DNA from: Brevinematales bacterium
Lineage (GTDB): Bacteria > Spirochaetota > Brevinematia > Brevinematales > GWF1-51-8
Assembly: GCA_020059465.1 (NCBI GenBank)
Contig: JAGVBZ010000035.1
Coordinates: forward strand, 1-64,000
Reading direction: 5' to 3'
DNA: 64,000 bases
The position numbers were made by a program, and so were the translations under genes. The notes beneath the pieces are model-generated. The model saw only the letters and a program-made list of their open reading frames with translations. It ran no database searches and was not told the origin of the DNA. The stretch's first letter is position 1, and each line of letters starts with the position of its first letter. Below, in pieces: positions 36,352 through 45,260 of the stretch.

Positions 36352-38682
36352 ATGGAGATTAGTACCGATTTAAACATGATACTCCTTTCCGCCGTCAGCG
36401 AGGCGAATAAACGGGGTCATGAATATATACTTCCCGAACATATTTTGTATGCGTCTCTTTTTAATAATAAAGGGGCTGGGATATTGGTTAATTGCGGGAT
36501 TAATGTCGAAACTCTGAAAAAGGACTTAGAGAGATTTTTTGAAAATCCCCAGATTCCCCATCGGGAACAGGGCACTCCTTCTGAATCGCTTGGATTCAGA
36601 AGCGTTATCAACCGCGCTTTTTTGCATTCCCAGACATCATCCGGCGAAATTGTCGATATCGGCGATATTTTTGTATCGATATACGATGAGAAAAATTCCT
36701 TCGGGGTGCATTTTCTCGAAAAACAGGGAGTCTTCCGTCTCGACATTCTGAATTTTATCTCGCATGGAATTTCCGTTCTTCCGAACGAATCCGATGAGTC
36801 GGAGGAGTTTTCCCTAAAAGAAATGGAGGAATTGGAAAGCTGGGACGGGAATTCCGGTGAATTCGAGGAAGAGGAAGAAAGCACGACCGAACAGGAAAAA
36901 AAATCCAAAACAAAGAAGTACCTGAAACTATATACTGTCGAGCTGATCGAAAAAGCGAAACGCGGGGAAATCGATCCGTTAGTCGGCAGGGACGATGTAA
37001 TCGAAAGGACGATACAGGTTCTCTCGCGCCGGTACAAGAATAACCCCATTTTTGTAGGCGATCCGGGTGTCGGTAAAACCGCGATAGTGGAAGGCCTCGC
37101 GCGGCTGGTCTCGATGGATGAAGTGCCCAAAACGCTTGCCGGTACGCGGATTTACTCGCTCGATATAGGCTCGCTTCTCGCCGGGACGCGTTTCCGCGGG
37201 GATTTCGAGGAACGCCTGAAGAAAGTACTGAACGAGTTGAAGGAAATCCCTAATTCGATCCTTTTTATCGATGAGATACATACGATAATCGGCGCGGGTG
37301 CGGTACAGGGCGGCGCGCTGGATGCGTCCCATATCCTCAAGCCGATTTTAACCGCTGGAAGGATCAAATGCATCGGGACATCCACATACGAGGAGTACAA
37401 AAAGTATTTCGAGCAGGATAGGGCGTTATCTCGTCGGTTCCAAAAAATCGAAATAACCGAACCTACCCCCGACGAGACCTACGAGATACTGAAGGGCATC
37501 ACACCTTATTACGAAACGTTCCATAATGTTGTGTATAATGACGATGCCCTGCGTGCCGCTGCCGATTTATCCGCACGGTATATCCAAGACCTTCATTTGC
37601 CCGATAAGGCGATCGATGTGATCGACGAGGCCGGGGCATTCGCGAAACTCGCGTCGGGCAGGGCGACGTCAAAGAAGCCCCGCATCCATACCCGCGATAT
37701 TGAAAAAATTATCGCTAAGATATCGAAGGTTCCCGAAAAGAGTATCAGTTCCGGCGAGGCGAAGCAGCTAAAGAATCTTGAGGCCGAACTGAAACATACC
37801 GTATTCGGGCAGGACGATGCGGTACATTTAGTGGTAGACGCGATCAAACGGTCGCGCGCGGGATTTCGTGAACCAAATAAGCCTGTCGCTTCTTTCCTAT
37901 TCGTCGGCCCGACCGGGGTTGGAAAGACCGAGCTAGCCCGCCAGTTGTCTTTGAGCCTGGGTATCCCCCTGAACCGTTTCGATATGAGCGAGTATCAGGA
38001 GAAACATACGATAGCCCGCCTAATAGGGGCGCCTCCCGGATACATCGGGTTCGATCAGGGCGGGATGCTTACGGACGCTATCCGAAAATCACCATACTCA
38101 GTTCTGTTAATGGATGAAATTGAGAAGGCGCATCCGGATATCTATAATACCCTCCTGCAGGTGATGGATTACGCGACCCTGACGGATAATCAGGGGCGGA
38201 AGGCTAATTTCCAGAATGTCATTATTATAATGACATCGAACGCGGGAGCGCGGGATATTGAAAAACCGTCGATGGGTTTCACTGAAAAACCGGAGATTTC
38301 CGGCTCGGGTGCGATTCCAAAAGAGGTCGAGAGGATATTTTCGCCGGAATTCCGGAACCGTCTCGATTGTATCGTGGGTTTCCGGAAACTTCCGATTGAG
38401 ATCGTGCGGCGGATAGTCGGGAAGCAGATCGACGAGTTCCGTGCTCAGCTTGAAGAGAAGAAGATATTTCTCGAAATGCCCTCCGAGAGTATCGACTGGC
38501 TTGCAAAAAAGGGATACTCGGATACATTCGGCGCTCGGGAGATAGCGCGTCTGATACAGGAAAAGGTAAAGAGCGTTTTTATAGACGAAGTTCTTTTTGG
38601 GAAACTTAAAAAGGGCGGGAACGCTCACGCAGCGATTGTAAACGATGATCTGGTAATAGAGATTTCCAAGAAACCTAAATAA
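36352..38682 (+). CDS. clpA: ClpA, ATPase subunit of the ClpAP protease
   Basis: Unfolds substrates and feeds them to ClpP. The 776-residue product has the double Clp-N repeat (about 1-145), an acidic linker (about 150-185), AAA-1 with Walker A G-D-P-G-V-G-K-T near residue 232, and AAA-2 with G-P-T-G-V-G-K-T near residue 520. The ClpB-type coiled-coil middle domain is absent, which separates ClpA from ClpB. Where E. coli has the ClpP-docking tripeptide I-G-L, this protein has S-M-G-F, an acceptable docking loop. No clpP is in the window. The ATG at 36352 follows GGGAGGG. Confidence 0.96.
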   Translation: MEISTDLNMILLSAVSEANKRGHEYILPEHILYASLFNNKGAGILVNCGINVETLKKDLERFFENPQIPHREQGTPSESLGFRSVINRAFLHSQTSSGEIVDIGDIFVSIYDEKNSFGVHFLEKQGVFRLDILNFISHGISVLPNESDESEEFSLKEMEELESWDGNSGEFEEEEESTTEQEKKSKTKKYLKLYTVELIEKAKRGEIDPLVGRDDVIERTIQVLSRRYKNNPIFVGDPGVGKTAIVEGLARLVSMDEVPKTLAGTRIYSLDIGSLLAGTRFRGDFEERLKKVLNELKEIPNSILFIDEIHTIIGAGAVQGGALDASHILKPILTAGRIKCIGTSTYEEYKKYFEQDRALSRRFQKIEITEPTPDETYEILKGITPYYETFHNVVYNDDALRAAADLSARYIQDLHLPDKAIDVIDEAGAFAKLASGRATSKKPRIHTRDIEKIIAKISKVPEKSISSGEAKQLKNLEAELKHTVFGQDDAVHLVVDAIKRSRAGFREPNKPVASFLFVGPTGVGKTELARQLSLSLGIPLNRFDMSEYQEKHTIARLIGAPPGYIGFDQGGMLTDAIRKSPYSVLLMDEIEKAHPDIYNTLLQVMDYATLTDNQGRKANFQNVIIIMTSNAGARDIEKPSMGFTEKPEISGSGAIPKEVERIFSPEFRNRLDCIVGFRKLPIEIVRRIVGKQIDEFRAQLEEKKIFLEMPSESIDWLAKKGYSDTFGAREIARLIQEKVKSVFIDEVLFGKLKKGGNAHAAIVNDDLVIEISKKPK

Positions 38683-38683
38683 T

Positions 38684-39379
38684 ATGCCGGTATATAAGCT
38701 GATCGATCTTGCTGTTTTTCCGTCAGTAGAGCTTTCCGAACCCGACGGATTACTGGCGGTAGGGGGAGACCTATCAAATGCGCGTCTTATTGAGGCTTAT
38801 TCACACGGCATATTCCCGTGGTACTCCAGCGATACTCCCATACTCTGGTGGTCGCCTGACCCCAGATTTGTACTATTCCCCGAAAAAATACATATTTCTA
38901 AGAGGATGAGACGTGTCCTGAAAAAGGGTGTCTTCGATATCCGTTTCGATACCGCTTTTCGGGAGGTTATTACATGCTGCTCGAAAGCGCCGCGCGAGGG
39001 GCAGGACGGAACATGGATTGTGCCCGATATGATCGAAGCATATACCGCGCTTCATCAGGAGGGGTATGCCCATTCCGCCGAAGCATGGCAGAACGGTAAG
39101 CTTGTTGGCGGGTTGTACGGCGTTTCGCTCGGCGCGTGTTTTTTCGGGGAATCTATGTTCGCCAGGGTTACAGATGCATCGAAAGCAGCGTTCATTACCC
39201 TCGCGCAAAAACTCGGAAACGCGGGATTTGCGGTTATTGACAGCCAGCTTCATACCAATCATCTGGAGAGTCTGGGCGCGGAACATATTTCCAGAGCCAT
39301 GTATTTGGAAATATTGAACGCAAATCTAAATGCGCCGGGTATGGTGGGAGACTGGGGCATATTATTAGAACCTTATTAA
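38684..39379 (+). CDS. aat: Leucyl/phenylalanyl-tRNA-protein transferase
   Basis: Adds Leu or Phe to the N-terminus of proteins beginning with Lys or Arg, creating a primary N-degron read by ClpS. The 231-residue product carries the hallmark G-I-F-P-W-Y, I-L-W-W-S-P-D-P-R near residue 45, and V-G-G-L-Y-G-V-S-L-G near residue 140, followed by F-F-G-E-S-M-F. It starts one base after the clpA stop. With clpS and clpA it forms a complete Leu/N-degron tagging and delivery unit except for ClpP. Confidence 0.96.
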   Translation: MPVYKLIDLAVFPSVELSEPDGLLAVGGDLSNARLIEAYSHGIFPWYSSDTPILWWSPDPRFVLFPEKIHISKRMRRVLKKGVFDIRFDTAFREVITCCSKAPREGQDGTWIVPDMIEAYTALHQEGYAHSAEAWQNGKLVGGLYGVSLGACFFGESMFARVTDASKAAFITLAQKLGNAGFAVIDSQLHTNHLESLGAEHISRAMYLEILNANLNAPGMVGDWGILLEPY

Positions 39380-39453
39380 ATATATTTTACGAAAGGCAAT
39401 ATTATTTTACTTATTAATAGAAATATATTATTATTTATCAGAGGTTTCGATAT

Positions 39454-39810
39454 ATGAAACGAGTTTCTATGATTAGCCTCCCGAAAATAATTATATTTAT
39501 CCTCGCGCTTTTAAATAACGGCATCCTTCCTCTGCAGTCTGCGAATACGGAAAGAAGCGATAAAAGCTTTTTTGTTTCGAATGATGTAGTACAAAACCCT
39601 GCGTTTCTGGAAAAAATATCTTCCGGATTCGGGAAGCCCGCCGATTTTAAAAAACATATCAAGTGTATTTTTGCTTTTCTGATTGAGTATCCCCAGTTCG
39701 TTTTTTTTCAGGAAGATTATCATCAAAACGACAGATACACGCTCATACCCCAATTCATTGTTTTTAGAACCTTTCAAACATTTCCAATTCCTCCTCCTTC
39801 ATTAGCTTAG
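39454..39810 (+). CDS. Doubtful small secreted protein
   Basis: A 118-codon open frame with a signal-peptide-like start (I-I-I-F-I-L-A-L-L, then Q-S-A-N) and a GAGGT element eight bases before the ATG. The rest is aromatic-rich with no recognisable domain (F-V-F-F-Q-E-D-Y-H-Q). A minus-strand open frame covers part of it. It could be real, a gene remnant, or chance; nothing in the neighbourhood decides. Confidence 0.3.
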   Translation: MKRVSMISLPKIIIFILALLNNGILPLQSANTERSDKSFFVSNDVVQNPAFLEKISSGFGKPADFKKHIKCIFAFLIEYPQFVFFQEDYHQNDRYTLIPQFIVFRTFQTFPIPPPSLA

Positions 39811-39841
39811 CAGTATCCAAACAGTTCTTTGTTTTTAGGAT

Positions 39842-39884
39842 GCCTCCGCTCGAAATATCAGGTATTCAGTAGAATTTCGGAGGC
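39842..39884. repeat. Inverted repeat with 7-bp arms
   Basis: GCCTCCG (39842-39848) pairs with CGGAGGC (39878-39884), with partial further matches inside (GAAAT with ATTTC). No T run follows. It may be a hairpin between the doubtful ORF and the next small gene. Confidence 0.35.
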
Positions 39885-39965
39885 GATGCGTGATAGTGTA
39901 TTCCTTATTCTCATGCGGTGATCAAATGAGAGTAACGGGATATTATTCAGTGAATGGAGGAACTC

Positions 39966-40184
39966 ATGAAAGTACGGACGGAAACGGTAAAAACGGGCGG
40001 CAGCAGAGTAGTAATAATGGTTATACTGCTTATAATGTCGGTCGGATGTATGGTGCTTGGAGCGATTCTGAAAGATTTATGGTGGGGAAAGGGATTCTTT
40101 TTTATGAGTATAATTCTTCTGGTTCCGATCCTGAGAATAGCATTTTCCGGAAAGGAAGATAATGGTCAACAGGACGGCGAATAA
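39966..40184 (+). CDS. Small two-helix membrane protein
   Basis: A 72-residue protein with two predicted transmembrane helices (about 16-38 and 46-63) and a polar, charged tail. GGAGG at 39956-39960 lies five bases before the ATG, which supports this start over one 12 bases upstream. It ends ten bases before the hairpin at 40194. No family recognised. Confidence 0.6.
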   Translation: MKVRTETVKTGGSRVVIMVILLIMSVGCMVLGAILKDLWWGKGFFFMSIILLVPILRIAFSGKEDNGQQDGE

Positions 40185-40193
40185 CCGATAACG

Positions 40194-40219
40194 GACTGTC
40201 CCGGGAAACCGGGGCAGTC
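40194..40219. terminator. Hairpin between convergent genes
   Basis: Eleven-base-pair stem GACTGTCCCGG / CCGGGGCAGTC with one wobble pair and a GAAA loop. It is followed by TTATATATT on the plus strand and sits immediately after the apgM stop. It can serve both directions, though the U-tracts are poor. Confidence 0.65.
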
Positions 40220-41446
40220 TTATATATTCCCTGTTTTGAAGAGCAAATCCATAAACTCGCGTCCCTTGAGGTCTACATATTTCCCGCCGAGCACAGTCTT
40301 TTCATTGTAGTAATTGATATGCGGGTCGGCAGCGACATTAGCCCCTGATATCATAAACGGAACTTTATCCCGGGTATGTGCGCGAATACTGACCGGTACG
40401 GGATGGTCGGGCAGGACTGCCGCACGGAGTTCCTCGGAGAAACGTGATCTAAAACCCTCCAGAAACGGGCCGATCAGTCGCCTGTCGGTATCTTCGATAG
40501 ACTTTATCTTGAGTTTCAGGTCGCCCAGATGACCGCATTCGTCCACAGCCTCGACGTGGAGATAAATAAAATCATGGGTCTGCAATAAGTCCAATCCGGC
40601 GTTCGCCTTATTTTCATAGTTGGTGTCAATCCACCCGGTAGCACCCTCGGGTTTTACCACTGTCATTTTTCCTAAACGCCCTAAACCTAAGATAACATCG
40701 ACCGCGGAAACAACCGCTCCGGTTTTTCCGTACAGGTCGGTGAAGGATGGCATCTTTGGGCGGCTGCCTCCGCTCCATGGCCAGATGAGGTTAGCGGGAT
40801 ATTTTCCTTCAGCAATACGTTTTTTATTCACCGGATGGTTTTCTAGTAATTCTTTGGATTTATAGATTAATTCTACCAATAATTCACCGGTTTTTACCCC
40901 AAGCGGATCGTTTGCGCTCGGAAGAATGTCTTCCCAGTATTGCCCGTGAGAGGAATCGGGTTTCTCATAATCCACATCCGCGGTAAATTCGTCACCATAT
41001 AGGTAGAGAAGGTTCCTGTAACTCACCCCGCTGCGGATGCCGATTTTATCGGATTCTAGGTTTTCCTTGAGATAATCGATCAATTCCTTCGCTTCCTCCT
41101 CCGAGATATGCCCGGCGGAGTAGTCGAGAAGGATACCGTCCTTGACTGTGATAAGGTTCATCCGGAAAGCAATGGTATGATCGTCCATTTCTATTCCAGC
41201 GCCGTAGCTCTCTACGGCTCCCCGTCCGGTTAGACATTTGGAAAGATCCCATCCCAGGATGGACATGTTCGCGACGTCGGAAGATGTAGAATATCCTTTC
41301 GGAAGGGTAAGCAGTGTGCCGAATACCGCCTCAGATGCAAGCCTATCCATATTGGGGGTGGAGGCGTACTCAAGCGGGGTTTTTCCGCCGAGTTCCGGGA
41401 TCGGGTAATCGGCCATTCCGTCTATCAGGAATACGACATATTTCAT
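40220..41446 (-). CDS. apgM: Archaeal-type 2,3-bisphosphoglycerate-independent phosphoglycerate mutase
   Basis: Interconverts 3- and 2-phosphoglycerate in glycolysis without a cofactor. The 408-residue product belongs to the alkaline-phosphatase superfamily aPGAM group: metal site D-G-M-A-D near residue 9, T-P-N-M-D-R-L, nucleophile serine in Y-S-T-S-S-D-V-A-N-M near residue 55, and the later metal ligands in H-V-E-A-V-D-E-C-G-H. It is last in an S55-pgsA-apgM unit, its start overlapping the pgsA stop by four bases. Confidence 0.92.
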   Translation of the reverse strand: MKYVVFLIDGMADYPIPELGGKTPLEYASTPNMDRLASEAVFGTLLTLPKGYSTSSDVANMSILGWDLSKCLTGRGAVESYGAGIEMDDHTIAFRMNLITVKDGILLDYSAGHISEEEAKELIDYLKENLESDKIGIRSGVSYRNLLYLYGDEFTADVDYEKPDSSHGQYWEDILPSANDPLGVKTGELLVELIYKSKELLENHPVNKKRIAEGKYPANLIWPWSGGSRPKMPSFTDLYGKTGAVVSAVDVILGLGRLGKMTVVKPEGATGWIDTNYENKANAGLDLLQTHDFIYLHVEAVDECGHLGDLKLKIKSIEDTDRRLIGPFLEGFRSRFSEELRAAVLPDHPVPVSIRAHTRDKVPFMISGANVAADPHINYYNEKTVLGGKYVDLKGREFMDLLFKTGNI

Positions 41447-42078
41447 TGCTTCCCCCCGTCCTGCGCTTTAAGGATATTGCGGAAAAATGTAACGGTATAT
41501 ATAATTGCAGAAACAATCAGAAAAGCAAATGCTAGGTATGAACCGTACTCTACCGTAATATCGACCGCAGTATTCAGCCATGAGACTCCCTGCTGAGTAA
41601 TAATAGAATGCTTAACCGTATATAACGGCAGAATAATTCCAAGAAGTAAGGTCGAGAGTTTTCCCACGATATTCGGGTTTGCCATCAGATTTTTCCGCTT
41701 CAGAGCATACAAACCGCCCAGCGAGATACCCAGATCGCGGATGAGAATAGTTAGAAAAAGGTATAATGGAAAATATCCGTGTATCAGCAGGATCAGCGAA
41801 ACCACAAAAGCGATCACCTTGTCGCCGATCGGATCAAGCATTTTACCGAAACGGCTCTCCGAATTGGTGGCGCGAGCGATAGTTCCGTCCAGCCAATCAG
41901 TGATATATGCTACCCCGACGAGTATGAACGCCCATAGATAATAAACGGGAGTATTCATCCATAATAGAATTCCAATGGGGACTGCCAGAATGATACGTAG
42001 GATCGATAATAAATTCGGGATCGTCCAAAAACGGTCGAGTTTATCACCGTGGACGATTTTCTCAAAATTCGGCTGCAT
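41443..42078 (-). CDS. pgsA: CDP-diacylglycerol-glycerol-3-phosphate 3-phosphatidyltransferase
   Basis: Makes phosphatidylglycerophosphate, the precursor of phosphatidylglycerol and cardiolipin, at the inner membrane. The 211-residue product has five or so transmembrane helices and the full CDP-alcohol motif D-W-L-D-G-T-I-A-R ... G-K-M-L-D-P-I-G-D-K near residues 60-85. The N-terminal W-T-I-P-N-L-L-S-I-L-R-I is typical of PgsA. It lies 12 bases after the S55 peptidase gene and overlaps apgM by four bases. Confidence 0.92.
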   Translation of the reverse strand: MQPNFEKIVHGDKLDRFWTIPNLLSILRIILAVPIGILLWMNTPVYYLWAFILVGVAYITDWLDGTIARATNSESRFGKMLDPIGDKVIAFVVSLILLIHGYFPLYLFLTILIRDLGISLGGLYALKRKNLMANPNIVGKLSTLLLGIILPLYTVKHSIITQQGVSWLNTAVDITVEYGSYLAFAFLIVSAIIYTVTFFRNILKAQDGGKQ

Positions 42079-42090
42079 TCAGCTAACCTC

Positions 42091-43806
42091 TTACTCAGGT
42101 TTTATCGGCTTCTTTTCTTCATATATATTTATCTGTAACTGTTGAAACCCGAAAATGGGGTATTTAAACTGAAGATTTCCCTCAGTAATATTCGGGAAAA
42201 GGTAAAAACGGTCGGCGATATTTTTTATATTTAGGAGAGAGATATAAGTTAACGGGAATTTTGACATCTTTTTATCGGAAATCTGTACACCGTCTTCAAT
42301 GTTGATAAAAACCGCCTGCAATCTGGTATTGTCCAGAAACATAGATATATTTTTAAGCAGTTCTTTCATGCTCTGCACCCATGCTATGTCCGGAAAAAGC
42401 TTTGTAATTTGATAGTAAACAGAGGGCTGATTTGCAATAAATATCTTATATTTTCCTTGTTTGATTCCCTTGGGGAGTTTTAACGGAATAATGACTGTTT
42501 TTGACCCGGAAGGATAATCCCTCATGAGTACATGGATATTCACAGTCTCCCCGGGAAAATACCCGGGTTTATCTGAAAAAGCGTCATTTATTACAAAATA
42601 ATTCACGCCTTTTTTTACGGATATTTTCACTTGCGCATCGAGGATTTTTACTTTCGCGAGGTCGGTATTCATGAATGTCGAAAAGTAATAACGAAGATCC
42701 ATTAACATAAACATATATGAATAGTAGCTCGGATCGATGGAGTAAATATACGAGTTGGTAAATTCGGTTTCTTTTCCGTCAATCAAAAGCCTCATTTTAA
42801 ACCCATAGGAAATCGTTTTATTATCCATGATGCCCAGAACACGCGACAAGGAGGAAGAAAGCGCGACAGTTGCAAGCATCGGAAAATAAAAAGAATCGTC
42901 GGCGATCCTGTAGCTGAATTCGTTTTTTCCCGCCGGGGTATCGATACTCACTTTCAACGGTATCATAGACGGGGATGACCCTATCTGGCAATAGACTGCG
43001 GCTTGTCCGTCGAATACCGTACTGCCGATAGGTTCCGAACCCGCACCGAGCTTGAATGATAAGCCAATCGACGGGATAACGGTATACACATAGGATTTCG
43101 ATATTGGCAGACGCAGATTGCCGAACTGATCCATCGGGTGCCCGAATATATAGACATCGTCATTGGAAACGTATGTAACCGTCCCGATTGCGGCAATATT
43201 CAGATCGCCGTCGACCAAGTTGATTGCGATCGAGTCGCCGGGATTGAGGGATTTATCGTCAGGCGAACTTACCCCTCCGCCGATCCCGTCGCAAATCATA
43301 AATCCTTTCTCCGCGAAGAAGTCGTCAGCCATTTTTTTAACGTCGCCGTATACGCCGTGCATAACCAGAGGGGTCGCTATTTTTTTCAGTGATTTTTCAG
43401 GGTTGAAGTAATTGGGATCGTGTAGGGATTTCTGTTCGAGCATACGGGCGATAGGGGTAATCCCCGCAATCGAATCCTTCGAATATGCCCATGTCGAAGA
43501 TACTGCGCCGATCAGTTTTCCGTCGATATATACCGGGGATCCGCTCATTCCGGCAATTACACCGCTCTTATCGAGAATATTCCCGGTACACCGCGCGAGA
43601 ATAATGTCGCCGTTCGGGCCGGGGACTGCATTTTTCATTACGTCGATGATCTCTACCTCGAACCGTTCGGGCGCCCAACCGTGAAAAACCGAAAGGCCGA
43701 AACCCTTCATGCCGGGTTTGACCTGATCGGAGGACATGAATTCAACAGAAAACAACGAATTTGATATTAAGGAAGTGAGGGCAATAAAAAATATCAATAA
43801 TTTCAT
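42091..43806 (-). CDS. SpoIVB-type (peptidase S55) secreted protein
   Basis: A 571-residue protein with a signal peptide (cleavage near residue 20, L-F-S-V-E). The S55 domain fills about residues 25-260: V-K-P-G-M-K-G-F-G-L-S-V-F, then S-G-V-I-A-G-M-S-G-S-P-V-Y with the probable catalytic serine near residue 88, and the I-F-G-H-P-M-D-Q-F-G motif further on. The remaining 300 residues look beta-rich. SpoIVB acts in sporulation signalling, but S55 proteins also occur in non-sporulating bacteria with unknown targets. AGGATAATCT precedes the ATG. First gene of the operon. Confidence 0.85.
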   Translation of the reverse strand: MKLLIFFIALTSLISNSLFSVEFMSSDQVKPGMKGFGLSVFHGWAPERFEVEIIDVMKNAVPGPNGDIILARCTGNILDKSGVIAGMSGSPVYIDGKLIGAVSSTWAYSKDSIAGITPIARMLEQKSLHDPNYFNPEKSLKKIATPLVMHGVYGDVKKMADDFFAEKGFMICDGIGGGVSSPDDKSLNPGDSIAINLVDGDLNIAAIGTVTYVSNDDVYIFGHPMDQFGNLRLPISKSYVYTVIPSIGLSFKLGAGSEPIGSTVFDGQAAVYCQIGSSPSMIPLKVSIDTPAGKNEFSYRIADDSFYFPMLATVALSSSLSRVLGIMDNKTISYGFKMRLLIDGKETEFTNSYIYSIDPSYYSYMFMLMDLRYYFSTFMNTDLAKVKILDAQVKISVKKGVNYFVINDAFSDKPGYFPGETVNIHVLMRDYPSGSKTVIIPLKLPKGIKQGKYKIFIANQPSVYYQITKLFPDIAWVQSMKELLKNISMFLDNTRLQAVFINIEDGVQISDKKMSKFPLTYISLLNIKNIADRFYLFPNITEGNLQFKYPIFGFQQLQINIYEEKKPIKPE

Positions 43807-43833
43807 AGATTATCCTGTCTGAGATTAGGCAAT

Positions 43834-43862
43834 ATGATAACATGAATTTAAGGAAATATCAA
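43834..43862 (-). promoter_or_regulatory. Promoter of the S55-pgsA-apgM operon
   Basis: Minus strand: TTGATA (43862-43857), 17-bp spacer, TATCAT (43839-43834), 27 bp upstream of the ATG. Confidence 0.65.
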
Positions 43863-43990
43863 ACCCATGCGTCCCTGAAAGAGGCATGCGGGATGCGGTA
43901 ATCCATCACATCATCATTTACCGCGATTCAGAAACGATCACTCCTGCAGTGGTAAGTATCTCACACTGGATGATATCGATTGCAAAAAAT

Positions 43991-44013
43991 AAGCCCCGCT
44001 AAAAGCGGGGCTT
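43991..44013 (-). terminator. Rho-independent terminator of the accA-pfp-barrel unit
   Basis: Perfect 10-bp stem AAGCCCCGCT / AGCGGGGCTT (43991-44000 with 44004-44013), AAA loop. On the minus strand ATTTTTT follows. It lies 15 bases after the stop at 44028. Confidence 0.9.
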
Positions 44014-44027
44014 TATCGAAAATAATT

Positions 44028-45239
44028 TTACCAGACGTAGTTCAACTGGAAACGAACGATAGGCGAATAGCTCGCCGCAGAGGAAACAACCAGAATTGTT
44101 TTGGTAAATATCTGGGGATCGATAACAAAGTTGATCGCCCAAGGAAGAGCCTTATAGCCGATACCGATATAAGGGGTGTGTGTTAAAGAGGATGAATAAG
44201 CCTTGCCGGAAATTCTTCCGTCAATGATAGTACTGGTTGTGGTGACTATGTAGCGGCTGTTTACACCCATTCTAAACGCCCATGCGTCGACAACCCATTC
44301 CGCGCCGAGATTATTCGACGGAGGAAGAGTCCATGAATCAGAAATGGATCCGCCGTTATAAGTTTGGCCTAACTGGCCGATGAGGTCGAAGTATAACGCG
44401 AGCGCAGGAATAATCTGATATTTGAACCCTGCGGTAAGACCGACGGTATTTACATGCTGTAAGAAATTAGCATTTGTCGTGTTGCTGCCGGCGTTTACAT
44501 TATAATCAACATAGTTATTATTCTGATGAGACGCGTTTAGACGTAAAGCAAGTCTGAATTCAGTAGACAACTGCATGGTTAACTGGGCGGTAATGCCAAG
44601 CACTCTGAGAGCGGGAGCGGAAACAATGTTTGTTGCACCGGCATTCTTGATAACTTCGTCAAGAGATTGGATCCCCAGATTTACGGCGAAATCAAAACCG
44701 AAGCTTTTATCCTCGCTTAAAATGGTTAAACTGGGTGAGATAGTGTGAAGAATGATTGATGCAATCGACTTCGCTGTAATAGTATTATTATTGGTGTTAA
44801 ATGTTTCACTATCGACATAGAAATATCCCATACGATAGAATACACCGAGTTGCATAGTACCCATCTTTAAGGCGTACCAAAGATTTAACGGTGAATTCAT
44901 AATGGTTCCGGGCGCAACAAGTGTATTAATTGTCAACGCCGTAGGCACAGTCCCGCCGAAATAACCTTCTGGTTCGTCATAAATATACATGAAAGCAAAT
45001 GCATCGCTCAAGCGTAACGCAACACCGGGAAAAGCGACAACATTTCCGGTAGCGCCAGAAACACCAAAGAATACGGCACTAGGGAAATTCTGTAATCTGG
45101 ATGCGAACGTGTTAATATGAAACGTATCATCCACCAACGCGATGGGACTACCAAGGGATATTGCACGGGTAGTATCCGCGTGAATCTGTCCTGCAACCAT
45201 GACTACACCCAATACTGCAAACAAAACAAATTTTCTCAT
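44028..45239 (-). CDS. Outer-membrane beta-barrel protein, unknown family
   Basis: A 403-residue secreted protein; signal peptide cleaved near H-A-D (about residue 22). The remainder is strand-rich and ends V-R-F-Q-L-N-Y-V-W, a terminal aromatic as in many barrel proteins. The ATG at 45239 is chosen because GGAGG lies six bases upstream; the frame stays open to 45251. It follows the second barrel gene by about 20 bases and precedes a strong terminator. Family not recognised. Confidence 0.7.
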   Translation of the reverse strand: MRKFVLFAVLGVVMVAGQIHADTTRAISLGSPIALVDDTFHINTFASRLQNFPSAVFFGVSGATGNVVAFPGVALRLSDAFAFMYIYDEPEGYFGGTVPTALTINTLVAPGTIMNSPLNLWYALKMGTMQLGVFYRMGYFYVDSETFNTNNNTITAKSIASIILHTISPSLTILSEDKSFGFDFAVNLGIQSLDEVIKNAGATNIVSAPALRVLGITAQLTMQLSTEFRLALRLNASHQNNNYVDYNVNAGSNTTNANFLQHVNTVGLTAGFKYQIIPALALYFDLIGQLGQTYNGGSISDSWTLPPSNNLGAEWVVDAWAFRMGVNSRYIVTTTSTIIDGRISGKAYSSSLTHTPYIGIGYKALPWAINFVIDPQIFTKTILVVSSAASYSPIVRFQLNYVW

Positions 45240-45260
45240 AACAACCTCCAAGAATTTGGT

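Noticed and set aside
36417-37130. 237-codon minus-strand frame over clpA
   Set aside because: Antisense to clpA; serine-rich translation with no domain.
43807-43990. Possible structured RNA or tRNA in the gap after the S55 gene
   Set aside because: No cloverleaf or T-loop (GGTTCRA) could be assembled; the only clear elements are the promoter at 43834 and the terminator at 43991.
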